Part shown: in pieces, positions 13,201 to 24,030 of the stretch | Layout of the letters: each line of letters opens with the position of its first letter | Position numbering within the stretch: the stretch's first letter is position 1 | Source of the DNA: Archilochus colubris | Lineage: Eukaryota > Chordata > Aves > Apodiformes > Trochilidae | Length of the DNA: 64,000 bases | Reading direction: 5' to 3' | Assembly (NCBI GenBank): GCA_023079485.1 | Contig: CM041083.1 | Coordinates: 110,215,554-110,279,553 of the forward strand | Position numbers and translations under genes: made by a program | Notes under the pieces: model-generated | What the model saw: only the letters and a program-made list of their open reading frames with translations | Database searches by the model: none | Told to the model about the DNA's origin: nothing

Positions 13201-16200
13201 TTGGGTTTTTTATGGTAATTTTTTTTGGTAATTTTTATTTTCAGGGAGATATTCTACGTGTGGAAAAAGAGCATCAGGTGTTAAAAGAACAATTTAAAGA
13301 AGCACAGGAAAAATATGAACTGTTACAAACCCGGAGCTTGGAGGAAATCAGTGCTTTAAAAGAGCTCCTAAAAAAAAGTGTTGAAGAGACTGAGGTAATA
13401 TTTTTATCCACAGTTTTTTGACACTTGACTGCTAGTTCTCATTGTTGTGCAGTCTAGCTCAGCACACCTCACAATCTTTGTGTTATCTTTCTCTGAGCAC
13501 CCTTAAGCACGGGGTATTGGTTGTCTCCATCTAGTGGACCTGCATTGATTTTGGTTCATCCCAAGAACAAAAAAGCACTACATTACATCTTCCCTTGATT
13601 TGTTGGGTTTCCCAACAGGCTTTATTTCCTTGAAAATGGCTGGGAGCAAGAGAGTAGACTCCAAATAACACTGTCAGCCTATTGTGACTTTGACTGGATT
13701 AATTTTGTAGTTAAAGCTTTAGATGAAATAGGCTGCATGTTTGTCTACATGAAAAGGAATTTCTCTATTTAAAAAAACAACTTAGACTAGACTGAAGCCA
13801 TCTTTCCCCATCCCTTCTCTTTAATCTTTCATAAAATGGGGCCTGTCTTTCAGTCTCAAGTTTTGGGGGTTTTGTTGTGGTTTCTTTTTTCTTCTTTTAA
13901 CGGTGCATTGGAGTAAACTTATGTACTACAGCTCGGGAGTTCCTGAGTTCTAACTTTATGCCTGGCTTGAGTGGGTTGGCAGACTTTCCTGTGAGGCATG
14001 ATAGAGTTTCACATCTGTTTATCAATATTTGGTTAAAATGAGAGCTGAGTTTTGAGCTAAAAGCATGGCTATATGGAAGGTGGATGAACTTGTCCACAGG
14101 CATTGCAGGAAATACTTAAAAAAAAATACTCTCTGCATTTCCCAGTGGTGCATTGGTGCTAGTTTGTTGTTTGATTTTTTTTTTTTTAACATCTATTGGA
14201 AGCCTTAAGTTCACTGCTATCTTGCTCTGTTATGAATTGTGATTTCCCAGTTGTTTGGGTTTCTACTTTCTCTGAGTTGGATTTCAGTCTGTGTTTTTAT
14301 GTAACACTGTGGACCTGGGTTTCTTATGGCTGACTGCAAAACAGGGTTGCAAGTATTCTAAAGCCAACCATGTAAATGAGGTGTGTAGGTCATTGCAGGA
14401 AAGCGTTTATGAGCGCATTGCCCTTGCTAAACACCTGAACTAACAGCAAATAAAGTACTAGTAAAACCCTGTTGCTGTAATGTTCAATGGCTTAGTTTTT
14501 ATGTGAACTTAATTTCATAAGTGTCAGCAATCTGCTTGAACTTGCATTTGAATAAAATGTTATCAGAAGTAACGTTTTCTTATTTTCTGCTTTTAGGTAT
14601 CAAAGAATGAGCTGGATTGGTTTCATCAAGACTTAGAAATGCAAGTGAAAAAATGGCAACAGGAGAAAAAAGAAAATCAGCAGAACTTAAAAGCACTAAG
14701 GAACACAGCTAAAAAGCATACAGATACCAATGATAGGTACTAATTTTAAATACAGATTTACATTACTTATCCCTTTTTTTTTTCAGTAGGAGTAAGTCAT
14801 AATTATTTCTGATAGACCATGGTAAGCTTTAGTATCTGTTGATTCTATTATATATGCAGAATGAAAACTGTGAAACCTGTTGCCCTGGTTATGTCATTCT
14901 AAAGTGAGTTAAATGCAATTCTTAGATAAGAGCTGCTGTTAAGTGAAGTTTTATGTAGGTACTATTAATTAACAAACACTGCTCCTTGGTCACTTAAGAT
15001 CTTCCCACCTTTTCCTGAATCCTTTAGATCTGCATGGCTTTTTCAGTTTTCTACTTCATGAGTTACCATTGCTTCCTCAGCATTATGATTAGCTTTAAAT
15101 TTTAATTTCTATTTTTATTTTTCTTTGTTCTGTTGTATAATAAACATAACTGAACAACGGGCTGCATCAGTTACTGATGGACCCCAAATATGCCACGTTA
15201 TATTGGCTATAAAATAGCTGTAAACCCACAGCTTAAAAAACAATTAGACATTTAGGCAGGAAATGGGAAGTGCAGGGAAGACTCACCAAATGTCTACATA
15301 ATTCAAAGTAGACTTCAGTAGAGTGGGGGGAATGTATTTACTGTTAAATACACATATAAAAATTTTTTTTCATATATCTGTTCCTGCCACATAGCCTGTC
15401 TGAAGGCCATACAAGGATGCATGTTTCTTCCTTTTCCAATTCTGTTTCTCATTTTTCAGATTCAAGTAAAACTACAAGAACCACATAACTGCATATGTCT
15501 GTTGTGGGGTTGGTTGTAGTTTTTTTTTTTAACCTATCATTAACCCAAAAACAGAGAGCTGCAGGGCCTACCTTGGAAATTTAACCAATCATCCAAATGT
15601 ATGAATCCTGTCATGAGCCTCTGCCATGACCTTGGCTATTCCCTGGGCAATGAGCTCTCCTGGCTGTGATAGAAGCAGCTCCAGACAGCTGCTGCCATAG
15701 TCAAGAAGTATCCATGAGATCACATCACTGTTGTACTGAAAAGTAAATTGTGTGTCATTTGATGAAGTATTAGCAGAAACTTTTCCCAAAACATTTCAAA
15801 GACTTCAGAAATCTTTCAGCAACCTTATCACTGACTGTGTAACCAGCTTAGTTGTTTTATTGCAGTAATGGGTTGAAATGAATAAGTCTGCTTTTGTATT
15901 TTGATTTTTTTGCACGTTGCAAGGTAAACATTTAAAGTAGCTTCTAGATAACTGATGAAATTGACTTCTTTAGCACTAAAATTTCTATTAAAATTTGGCA
16001 TTTGCTATTGTATCTTTGATGTTCTCAGTTTGCAGACCTGAGAAGATTACTTTCCTTGAATGTTGTTGTTTTGTCTTTAGTCTGAGTAGGTTGGGCCAAA
16101 TCTCCTTTGAAAATCATTGACCTGCTTTCAAATTAGTTACTGTTTAATTTAGGAGTACATTTCAATGCATTTTTGTTATTAACCAGCATATAAAACCTGT

Positions 16201-19200
16201 GGATAGTCAACTGCTGCATAGATGTCTCTGGTTACAGAAGAACATGTTATGTATTTGCTAATGAATATTTTTCAGAACAAGCTTTAAATATGTTTGATTA
16301 CTCTAGGTACTCAAAGACCATCGATGAGAAGGAAAAGCAGTATAATGCATATTTAAATACCTATCTTGAGACCAGGTAAAACTCTTGTACCTTTCAGCAA
16401 TATTGAAATTTTCCCCTGACTTGCTATTATCGGAGTTTTCTGCTTTACTCTGTGTGAAAGCTCAGAAAAGTGAGCACTTTAATATGTATCTGTTTATTCT
16501 CAGTTGGTTTGCTTTTATGTAACATAAGTAAATATTTCTTTTAGAACTTTAGAATAATAGAAGTCTTTAATTTCAGAATGCTTGCATACCTTTCCCTTGA
16601 TTATGCAATACTGTGTTACAGAACACGTTATAAGTTGGGTGTGGTACAGATGTACTGAAATGGCTTTGAATCTTCACAATCTAAATCTACATAACCTGAG
16701 GTTATCTAAATATTTGCTAACTCATTTGCACATACTATAAAGTCAAGGTTTTATTTATAAATATACATTCTTTATCGATGTGATCAGGCTCAGAACAGTA
16801 ATAGCTGCATGACTACAGTAGTCTAACTTCTATAAACTTTATAGGTTGCAAAGTGAAGTATGGTTAAGAAATCCAACGTCATGACTATGGGCCCAGCAGT
16901 GGGGCTGCACAAGTATGATGCTGTACCTGAAGCTGTACAATGTAATTGGAGATGTGTGGTTCTAAAGTATAGTGAATAGCTGTAGAAAACTCATAAAATG
17001 CCATATATTTTAAATGCTACTCCATTGTAAATGTTACTCAAATATTTAACTTCTTTTTATTTCACAGTAATAAATTTGCTAATGATAAAGTAAAATTGGA
17101 AGAACTTATAAAAAAGGGTCAAGATGACTTCCAACAGTGTGTGAAAAGAGCTGTTGAAGCAGAGGTATGAACAAAAAAAAATCTTAAAAACTTGCTTTTG
17201 CTAAAACTTGGATTGTTTGCACTGATAGTAGGTGGGGGAAAATATTGAACTGGTGGAGTCTTATGTAGCAGTTTACGTCTTAAATAGTATCTAAAACTTT
17301 TCATAAGCATATATCAAGTTTTAATAAATTTTAACAAGTGCTGTTCATTATGTTACCATAAAAATCTTGCGGATTGCCAAGGCATATTAGCTAACTAATA
17401 ATCATCATCATCATCATCATTTTAAAAGCGCACAGAATGTGGGGCATGTAGTATTAAACAAAATTCAACTTGTAACTCAGTTTCATATGTATCCTTCTTG
17501 TGAATTGATTCATTTAGTAAGAATTAACCACAAGAACATAAAAAATTCCTTGTTATATTATGTAATGGATAGTGAATAGTTAGCTACTTCTTTGTCAAGT
17601 AGAATCAAAATGCTACATCTGGCATGGGAATTTCACTTGAAGGAGGAGAGCAGTGTTAAATATCAAGGTTTTATTTTCTCAACCAGTATGTTTTAAACTG
17701 GAAATGCTTCAAATATCCTGACCGATTCTCCCTTCTTAAGAGGGGCTTGAAGGCTGTCTTATGTGCAGCAAAAGGATTTTATAAAAAGATAAGACTGCTG
17801 GTCCACATTAGTCTTCATCCATGCAGTATTTAAGTGGCTGCCTTAAACACTTTAGTGTATGTGTGTGTGTATGTATATGTATATAAATATATACAGAATG
17901 ACTTGCAAATGGAAAATTTATGGATGCTTTCTGCTACCAGTTGAAGCAATTGTAGCCTTTTCATCCAAGGCCTGCCAGGGCTGTTAACTCCCCTTGAAAT
18001 TCCTTAACATATGAACTGTGTTGTCCTCAATATCACTCTACTGTTATTTCAGATGCTTCTGAAAATCTGCTCTGAGGTTTTATTCCTTTTGCCGCAGCAA
18101 TGCTTTTCCAGTACTTTTTTTCCCCCATAATGTTATGTTTTGTTACAGATATCTGTACTCAAAAACTGGAAGGAAACTGAAATATGCAAGCTAAATGGCT
18201 TAGTTGCCAATGCAGAAGCAAATCTCAAGATGTCGAAGTCGTTGAGCAGGTACGGAGAGTTTCCACCAGAGATTTCAGTACTACTTGATGCAAGTAACTA
18301 CTGGGTGTTTAACTGGGGTCATTTAAGTAGACAAGTCACTTTTGTGCACAACAGTGCTAACCTGGAATGTGTGTAGCAGCATAATAGTTAAATGCAGTGT
18401 TCCTGAAGCTAAATTTCTTCTTAGTCTTAAATTACAAAGATGTGTGATACTAAACCAGGAGAAAGCTTCTTGGTTTACTCTTAAGCTGGGGAAAATGAGG
18501 CTGCTGGGGGCATCCCAGTTATTCCTGCACAGTATTACTGGGAAGGAGCTGCAGTGTAAATAGAAAAGGTTGCAAACAAAACTCCTGGGCATGCAGCAAT
18601 GTTGTTTCCTTCCTTAGATGGAACCTACTTGGTTCTTGTTATCTGTTTTAAAGCTTGGGCCATGTTCGCTATGTTCCTGTTCCCTGTTTTCATGCTGCAG
18701 CAAAATGCCAATTTATATTTGAGGAGTCCACTTCTAAGATTGGATAGGATCTAAGTACCAGTAATTTAACTGATTTTAACTTCAAGATTGCTTGTAGTCT
18801 TTTAGCTGTGATTTAGTTGGTAGGGAACTGTTGTACTAAACCCATTGGTCTTAAGTAAAAATAATAGCAATATTGGAGTTTTAACTCAAAATCTTGAATA
18901 CTGCAGCAGCTCAGCTTCAGCAGCAGCTACGTTCAAGTCCAGGATTGATTTTTGTGAAAGATTTCTTTCAAAAGTAAAGGAACACCTGGGAAAAGTAGAG
19001 GTAAGCTTTAATTTATCTTAACAAGCTTTAAGTTGAACTTTGGAAATTAAAACAGAAATGAAAACCTTAAATAATTTTGCATTTCTTTTTAAAAATAAGA
19101 ATTGTTTTCCAAACCCTGAACTGCATTAATTACAAAAAGAAAGATTTATCTTAAATCCAAATAATTTAAGTATAATTAAGTTACAAATAATATCTTCAGT

Positions 19201-22200
19201 TTTATAAAGACAACGATCTGTCCTTTATACATTTTATTCAAAACTGGATTCCACATTAACAAGTCTAGGCTCTTGTATTTATTGAATTTTAGGAATCCAT
19301 ACAGTTACTTTAAAAAACAACAGACAACTCTCTGCAAGGAGTTTAGATGTAGAATATCTGGGCTGAGTTTTAAGAACTAGAAAGGATTCCCCAAACTCCT
19401 TCAAGACTCAACACAAGTACTTAAATACTGATTTATGTTAGTGTAGCAAGTGATAGCTTTGTCTCCATTTGAAAGGCCTGGTATTTTTGGTGTTTTGAAA
19501 AAGAAAAAAAGGAAAAAAAAAAAGGCAGCTGCATTAATGGCATCTTCAATAAAGATCTTTGGTTAATGTTCAATTTTTCCTTCTGCAGGCCGAGTATGAA
19601 GAAAAAATTCAGATGGTGAAAAATGGTGGACGGAACTGCCTCACTAAAGTGGAAAGTGTGGAGTTTGTCTTAGTAAGTATCTTCTGTTTGATAGCAGTTT
19701 GTTCTTTAAAGTTCTTTAAGTTTGCATCAGCGTGACTGTCTGTTATAGCACATATGCATAAATAACTTGAACATATAGTCTTGAATATTAAGTGACCTGG
19801 CTCTCCATACATCCAGGTAATATTCAAAAGGAAAAGTTGACTGCAGATTAGAGTGATGAAGTACAGTGAGCAGCACATTCTCCGGTCCTTCAAAAGACCT
19901 AAGCTGTTTAAAATGCTTTATGTTCTCTCTGAATTAGGACTGATATTTCACTTATTTTAAGCCTATTTTAAGGAGTTCTTTCCATTTATGAAAAACAGTT
20001 TTTTAGTGCAAAAAAGGAGTCTTCCTGGATCATGTCAGCTCTGAGTTTTTCAAGATGATGACTGTGGCTGACACGTGTTTCTGTTTAAAAGAAAAAAATA
20101 CACTGGACTATATATAGGTGGTGTAATCAGCTAAAAGCAGTGAATTTTTAATTTTCAAATTGGTGGCAGCTCTTTTTCTACCACCAATTTCAAGCTATAC
20201 TGTACAACTTACAGCTGTCCAACAACCATTTGAGCAACGTGGTCTAACGGGAGGTGTCCCTACCCATTCAGGTGGGGTTGGAACTAGATGGTCTTTAAGG
20301 TCCCTTCCAACTCAAACCATTCTATGAGTCAGTGGTTCTTCAGTAAAGCAATTTGTTGAAGGACCAGTTTGTATATGTGTTGTCCTATTTAATCCTGTTT
20401 CAAACAAGTTATGTCTGGTGTGTCTATATGTTCTACATATTAAAGAGCACCTTTTTTGCAGTATTTTCATCTAGGTAAAGCAAATTAAGATAAATAGGGA
20501 AGACCTTCCAGTTCCTTAGCATGACCAAATGTGTCATATTGAATGCTGCAAATGCTCAAGAGATGTGCTAAACTTCCTTTAGACACTATTTTTCCTGTGG
20601 AATTTGTTTATTTTCTAGGCAAAACAAGGCAGACCTCCATTTGGTGATCCAGCCATCATCATGTATTCTTCTGCTTCTGCATATCCTCATGTACTTCCTG
20701 CATTTTCAAACCCTGAAGATCAAGGCCCAACAGGTGTTTCATGTAATACACAGGCCAGAGTTAAACCACGATATGCAGATTCTAAGTCCTGTTCTGTAAG
20801 TGGTGGGCCAGTGAAAACACAACCCAAACCTCTGGAAGGATCACATTCTGACAACGTTTCGGAAACCGGCCCTTCAGGGGGTTCTGGAAGTCATGCTCCA
20901 AATGTCCAGCCAAACCAGAACCACCAAGATTACTCTAAAATGCTTCCAGAAGCATTTCAAAACATTGTTGTGGATCTACAAAGTATATTCCCAAACTATA
21001 GCAGGTATGGCTTTTCAAGTGTGTAGTGTTACATTGGGTAAGAGAAGGTCTGAGTATCCCATAATAAAATACAAAAAGAACTGATTTCTTTTTTCCTTGT
21101 GAAGCTTCTGTTTCACAAGAATATCAGTATTAGTTGTGCCCCTTCCATTCTGTGGGACATTCCTTAAGGGAACAGACCTGTGGTGTTGACTTGTTTTTTC
21201 CCTAATTAGAACCACCAGCAAGTAGAAACTTTATTTTATTGTTTGGGATTATTTTTTACTATTAAGGTAGCTATATGTAAGTTAGTTAGATCCGAGTTTA
21301 TTAAGAGGTATTGGAAGCAGCAGCTACTCCAGTTCATTTGAAAGTTTAGTGTATTTTAAAGGTTCTACTGTTGTGTATTTTAAAGGCTCTACTGTTGCAA
21401 GTCAAATGTGGAAGCTACAGTGTTCTCTAATGCTGTGAACAGCCATAGTGTTGCCAGTCAGTAATTGTGTCTTGTCTTGTCTTGTCCCTTCAGTTCAGAC
21501 CTCATTTGCTTCATAAAAGATGTATGCAGAAGAAATGGAAATACATTGTCAGGCTTGAACTCAGATGAAATTCTGAGCAGAGTCACAGAACTCATTCTGG
21601 ACCAACAAAATCAGGTACTGTGGTGGTGTATGTAGTTGCTGCCGTTCTTACTGTGCATCTCTGACAGAGCAAACAGGGCAGCACGCTGCAGGAAAGAATG
21701 CACTTTCCTTTTGAGGTGTGAAATAGGAGCTTGCTCAAAGTTCTTTTCTGTGACCTGCCTAGGTACCAACTCCAGCAGGGAGAGCTGTGCAGCCTGTGTC
21801 CTCTGCTTCACCAGTGCGGACAGGAACTCAGAGTCGGGAAGTGCCTGCAGAAGAAAATGTGCCCAGCCCACCCAAGGCAAGACCTGCACATAAAAATGCC
21901 TCGAGTAAAAATCCACCTCAGCCAAACCTCCAGCCGTGGGGAAATGTTGGAGCTGTACCTAAATCTAAATGGAAAAAAATGGACAGTACAGTAAGTTCTG
22001 TTTCAGTGAATGCAAAGTTGCCATGTATTTCTATTAAGACATCAAATAATCAAAGCCATGTTGAAAAAAATAATTTACTGTGTTCTTCAGTACAGTTAAA
22101 AGCTTAGGTATAATTGGTTGAAATTAGTAATATTAACTTTCTGTAATTTGCTTATTAATTGTTGCTAATTTTCAATTTTACTTACAGGACTCCAGTGATG

Positions 22201-22897
22201 AAACTTGTGCAATATGTTGTGATGATGAGCTAAAAACAGACTCCTGTGAATTAGAATGTGGGCATCTCTTTCACAGAATAGTAAGGATTTTTGTTCCTTG
22301 TTAACAAACTCTTCAGTTACACCTTTTGTTCCACTTTCAAAAAGTAGCCCCCTCTCCCCTCTGACCCACGAACAGCACAGTTTTCTTTTGCATGCTTTGT
22401 GCACCAAGACTTGCTATATACACGCTCTTACTGTGTCAGGAAGTTTACAGTTTTAGATTGCCAAAAATAGCTTGCTATAAACTCTGCATTTGCCACATGA
22501 TAGCAGTTGTAACTATACCTTCACATAGTAAGAAAGTCAAAATTATGTTAGAATAACTTGATCATTCTGTCCATGACCTCTCCCCATTACGTGATCTGTT
22601 TACTGTGGAGTAAGTGGAAATGTAAATTGATCAGCAAAGCATCCAAACTGGAGAACATTTTCTCTCTGCAGATGTTAATAACATACAACATACGGTAAAG
22701 TGCTTACCTGTTATTGACAATTATTAACATATTTGAGCCTCTGTACCAGACTTGGTTTCCTCAACATCATCTTCCCATTCTTGCAGTGCATTAGAAAATG
22801 GATTACACAACAATCAAGCACCTGCCCTGTGTGCCGCGCTCATGCTCTGTTACCTGAAGAATTTCCTGAGCTTCCTGTACGGAACAAACACGTCTAA
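1159..22897 (+). CDS. TTC3: TTC3 (tetratricopeptide repeat domain 3, E3 ubiquitin ligase), 3' part of gene, 21 exons
   Basis: TTC3 is known as a RING E3 ligase that ubiquitinates phosphorylated AKT and affects neuronal differentiation. Coding exons seen here: 1159-1295, 3575-3892, 4676-4939, 5317-5363, 6880-6936, 8743-8809, 9576-9728, 10092-10986, 12573-12638, 13245-13394, 14597-14736, 16307-16375, 17068-17164, 18149-18249, 18907-19000, 19589-19672, 20619-21004, 21494-21614, 21763-21990, 22188-22280, 22787-22897. All have AG/GT borders and compatible phases except 6936 to 8743, where one nucleotide modulo 3 is missing. With a 28-nt micro-exon at 8248-8275 the total is in frame (about 1,235 codons including stop). 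The N-terminal TPR exons lie upstream of the window. Identity rests on the lysine-rich segment, the coiled coil, the C-terminal RING followed by an LLPEEFPEL tail, and the neighbouring VPS26C. Introns show CR1 pieces at 85-848, 8342-8419 and 20237-20325, simple repeats, and otherwise nothing recognisable. Confidence 0.93.
3575..3892 (+). CDS. TTC3: TTC3 coding exon
   Basis: The acceptor is cccattatag and the donor is GG|GTAGGC. It encodes about 106 residues of mixed helical sequence, beginning GYIQDLYAGDRVLQHIS and ending KWLKHLNNLG. The phase is 1 at both ends and joins both neighbours without a stop. Confidence 0.92.
4676..4939 (+). CDS. TTC3: TTC3 coding exon
   Basis: The acceptor is cattttgtttta-type with a final ttttag, and the donor is G|GTAAGT. 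The 264 nt encode a globular-looking segment including ELDLSILITLWNEKYGSKFD and ending ALDEFFDKM. It is in phase with both flanking exons. Confidence 0.92.
5317..5363 (+). CDS. TTC3: TTC3 small coding exon
   Basis: A 47-nt exon with acceptor ctttcaatag and donor tcg|GTAAGTG. It encodes DDPSIVLKKQENENKS, continuing the phase of the previous exon and ending on a codon boundary. The short length makes it less certain than the larger exons, but both splice sites are strong. Confidence 0.8.
6880..6936 (+). CDS. TTC3: TTC3 small coding exon, lysine/asparagine-rich
   Basis: A 57-nt exon with acceptor ttttctgttttag and donor aag|GTCAGT. It encodes TNGIKVKNKNRKKNSKDPK, a basic linker. The phase is 0 on both sides. 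The next strong exon at 8743 needs phase 1, so an exon between them is missing from this model. Confidence 0.8.
8248..8275 (+). CDS. TTC3: Possible TTC3 28-nt micro-exon
   Basis: It follows a good acceptor (gtgtctttccag). It would encode HKAKSQGIS, continuing the lysine-rich stretch, and leave phase 1 through a weak donor (A|GTGCTT), exactly repairing the phase break between 6936 and 8743. A codon frame stays open to 8340, but no other donor in it gives the needed phase. This is a bookkeeping inference, and a different exon could do the same. Confidence 0.3.
8342..8419 (+). mobile_element. CR1 3' tail fragment
   Basis: A short sense-strand CR1 3' end, tagatgatctctagaggtc...ttccaactctgatgattctgtgatt, with the typical 'gatgattctgtg' tail. 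It lies in the TTC3 intron shortly before the exon at 8743. Confidence 0.7.
8743..8809 (+). CDS. TTC3: TTC3 coding exon
   Basis: The acceptor is gtctattttag and the donor is TT|GTAAGT. The frame giving the acidic sequence PREEEKIFIEENT joins the next exon perfectly (TT plus A makes Leu, then DFTNPNEQ). The 5' phase does not match exon 6880-6936, so the upstream border or an intervening exon is unresolved. Confidence 0.75.
9576..9728 (+). CDS. TTC3: TTC3 coding exon
   Basis: The acceptor is a T-rich tract ending aatgctag, and the donor is GA|GTACGT. It encodes DFTNPNEQFRIPEYLREQ and runs to the CEILYE segment, which continues into YFSQILEEHGP of the next exon. The phase is 2 at both ends. Confidence 0.9.
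10092..10986 (+). CDS. TTC3: TTC3 large coding exon
   Basis: The 895-nt exon is the largest of the gene in this window, with acceptor tttgtcttttaag and donor CAG|GTAAGA. It encodes about 298 residues. The first 60 or so look folded (LEEHGPMEINNKLLVGEFEH) and the rest is acidic and serine-rich, probably disordered. The open frame runs through the whole exon, in contrast to the surrounding introns. Confidence 0.95.
12573..12638 (+). CDS. TTC3: TTC3 small coding exon
   Basis: A 66-nt exon with acceptor ttgtgttctag and donor CAA|GTAAGT. It encodes VNREVADRENNTLPFHPF and then EIQQ. The phase is 0 on both sides. It directly precedes the coiled-coil exons. Confidence 0.87.
13245..13394 (+). CDS. 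TTC3: TTC3 coding exon, start of coiled coil
   Basis: A 150-nt exon behind a long T-rich tract ending tattttcag, with donor GAG|GTAATA. It encodes 50 residues of heptad-like charged helix, such as EHQVLKEQFKEAQEKYELLQ and EEISALKELLKKS, consistent with the coiled-coil region of TTC3. Confidence 0.93.
14597..14736 (+). CDS. TTC3: TTC3 coding exon, coiled coil
   Basis: The acceptor is tttctgcttttag and the donor is AG|GTACTA. It encodes VSKNELDWFHQDLEMQVKKW and a further Q/E/K-rich helix, ending in a split Arg codon completed by the next exon. Confidence 0.92.
16307..16375 (+). CDS. TTC3: TTC3 coding exon, coiled coil
   Basis: A 69-nt exon with acceptor gattactctag and donor AG|GTAAAA. It encodes YSKTIDEKEKQYNAYLNTYL and then ET. 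Split codons at both ends match the neighbouring exons (phase 2 in, phase 2 out). Confidence 0.9.
17068..17164 (+). CDS. TTC3: TTC3 coding exon, coiled coil
   Basis: The acceptor is ttttatttcacag and the donor is GAG|GTATGA. It encodes NKFANDKVKLEELIKKGQDD and then FQQCVKRAVEAE, a continuous charged helix. It ends on a codon boundary. Confidence 0.92.
17401..17420 (+). repeat. (ATC)n microsatellite
   Basis: Seven or so uninterrupted ATC units in a TTC3 intron. Confidence 0.9.
17855..17896 (+). repeat. (TG)n/(TA)n dinucleotide microsatellite
   Basis: A compound run of TG then TA dinucleotides with interruptions, in a TTC3 intron. Confidence 0.85.
18149..18249 (+). CDS. TTC3: TTC3 coding exon, coiled coil
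   Basis: The acceptor is ttttgttacag and the donor is AG|GTACGG. It encodes ISVLKNWKETEICKLNGLVA and then NAEANLKMSKSLS. The final split Ser codon is completed by the first base of the next exon. Confidence 0.92.
18907..19000 (+). CDS. TTC3: TTC3 coding exon
   Basis: The acceptor is aatactgcag and the donor is GAG|GTAAGC. It encodes a Ser/Ala-rich start (SSASAAATF) and then the helix KSRIDFCERFLSKVKEHLGK. The acceptor sits in a run of CAG triplets, so alternative NAGNAG use is possible. Confidence 0.9.
19589..19672 (+). CDS. TTC3: TTC3 coding exon
   Basis: An 84-nt exon with acceptor ttccttctgcag and donor TTA|GTAAGT. It encodes AEYEEKIQMVKNGGRNCLTK and then VESVEFVL, with phase 0 on both sides. 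Confidence 0.92.
20237..20325 (+). mobile_element. CR1 3' tail fragment
   Basis: Sense-strand CR1 3' end: the 'ggttggaactagatggtct' and 'aaggtcccttccaactcaaa' blocks followed by 'ccattctatga'. It lies in a TTC3 intron about 300 bp before the exon at 20619. Confidence 0.8.
20619..21004 (+). CDS. TTC3: TTC3 coding exon, proline/serine-rich
   Basis: The 386-nt exon has acceptor ttattttctag and donor AG|GTATGG. It opens AKQGRPPFGDPAIIMYSS and continues through about 90 residues rich in Ser, Pro, Gly and Gln that look disordered. It ends with the amphipathic segment MLPEAFQNIVVDLQSIFPNY. Confidence 0.94.
21349..21396 (+). repeat. 24-bp tandem duplication
   Basis: A 24-bp unit beginning gtgtattttaaagg and ending tctactgtt occurs twice head to tail with one mismatch, in a TTC3 intron about 100 bp upstream of the exon at 21494. 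Confidence 0.9.
21494..21614 (+). CDS. TTC3: TTC3 coding exon
   Basis: The acceptor follows a CTTGT-repeat pyrimidine tract ending cccttcag, and the donor is CAG|GTACTG. It encodes SDLICFIKDVCRRNGNTLSG and then a helix ending ELILDQQNQ. The first base completes a Ser codon. Confidence 0.92.
21763..21990 (+). CDS. TTC3: TTC3 coding exon, proline-rich linker before RING
   Basis: The acceptor is gtgacctgcctag and the donor is ACA|GTAAGT. The 76 codons are Pro/Ala/Ser/Lys-rich (for example PAEENVPSPPKARPAHKNAS) and end QPWGNVGAVPKSKWKKMDST. This is an unstructured linker leading into the RING exons. Confidence 0.92.
22188..22280 (+). CDS. TTC3: TTC3 RING-H2 domain, first half
   Basis: The acceptor is attttacttacag and the donor is ATA|GTAAGG. 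It encodes DSSDETCAICCDDELKTDS and CELECGHLFHRI. This supplies zinc ligands Cys1 and Cys2 (CAIC), Cys3 (ELEC), His4 (GH) and His5 (LFH) of a C3H2C3 RING-H2, the E2-binding module. Confidence 0.96.
22787..22897 (+). CDS. TTC3: TTC3 last coding exon: RING second half and C-terminus
   Basis: The acceptor is cccattcttgcag. It encodes CIRKWITQQSSTCPVC, giving ligands Cys6, Cys7 and Cys8. The tail RAHALLPEEFPELPVRNKHV follows, then TAA at 22895-22897. The LLPEEFP motif after the RING is the TTC3-like C-terminal signature. Confidence 0.96.
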   Translation, partial: CIRKWITQQSSTCPVCRAHALLPEEFPELPVRNKHV

Positions 22898-24030
22898 ACT
22901 TTGTTTTATTTTAACACCTTAATATAAGATGCAAAGTGGCTGCATAGCCATGGTGATAAGGAACAGAAACATGATGCCTAGAGACAGAGCCCTGGTTTTA
23001 CTGAAAATGGTGGTGGGACTCAGACTGATTCAGTATACAACACTTAGCAGAAAGCCTTAAGATGCTGGTGCTGCCTGGCACTGGCAGCATCAAGTCATCA
23101 TTCTCCCAAGATCCATCACTTTTCCTGGTTGGGGCCTAAATGTGTGATGAGCAGAGGCCAGCAGCACACAGAACTGCCTAAGGGATATTAAAGTTGTTGT
23201 ATCTATTTTGCTGAAACAGTGGAGTGTCATTCCTGTTGAGTGCAGGTCTTTGCTTAGAGCTTAGACCACACTGAAAACAAGTTCTAATATCAAACAAGTA
23301 GGTGATCTGGAGTAGAGTATCAGAATTTGGAACCAAGACATTACATTCCTCTGGCATAAACAATTGCAATTTCACTACAGGATTCAAGTGAGGCTTGTTG
23401 TGATCATTATGAATGCAGTTCATACAACTGCAGCTTTTTTCTCTGCACAAAACCATAGCTAATAATTCAAATCCTTTAAATAATGACTTCTAGTAATATT
23501 TTAAGGCAAGAGTTTTTTAAGTGTTCATGTGATTCTTCTTTCTGTTTGTGTATCAAGTTGGAAAGCTATGATTAATTTCTTTAATCTTGAAATACAGTTT
23601 GAATTTCCCTTGTTAGTGAAGAGCTGATTTGTGCAAATCAGAATTATTATTTTTGGTGAAGCAATACACTGGATCTGTGTTCTGTGCATGAATGTTCATC
23701 AACAGCATGAGGTTCAGAAAACAAACAGCTGGAAGAAGGGTTTTATCCTACTGCTTTAAAAGTCTGGGCTTGCCAGGGGTACCTTTTTTGCTGTGAAATT
23801 AATCTTGAATAGTCAGAATGCCTGGTGTGGAGCAGGTACCCCTCTGAATATGGTGTTGTTTGGATACAATCACTATTAAATTGATTATGAGGTTAAGCTA
23901 GCTTAATTCTAGGGATCATTTCCACAAATAAGTATGCATCTTCCAATTTAAGTTTTAAACTATAGTGTGAATAATCAGTATATTAATAGGAGCTTAGATC
24001 AAAAATAAAGTTATTACAGCAGCTGATGTG
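22898..24030 (+). other. TTC3: TTC3 3' untranslated region (inferred)
   Basis: AT-rich sequence without coding potential between the TTC3 stop and a canonical AATAAA at 24004-24009, which is followed by a T-rich stretch (tctttttgtg) at about 24030. The end point is inferred from the signal. An earlier poly(A) site cannot be excluded. Confidence 0.6.
24004..24009 (+). terminator. TTC3: Candidate TTC3 poly(A) signal AATAAA
   Basis: Perfect AATAAA 1.1 kb after the stop codon, with TG/T-rich sequence (gatgtgtctttttgtg) about 20 bases downstream as expected of a cleavage region. Confidence 0.6.
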
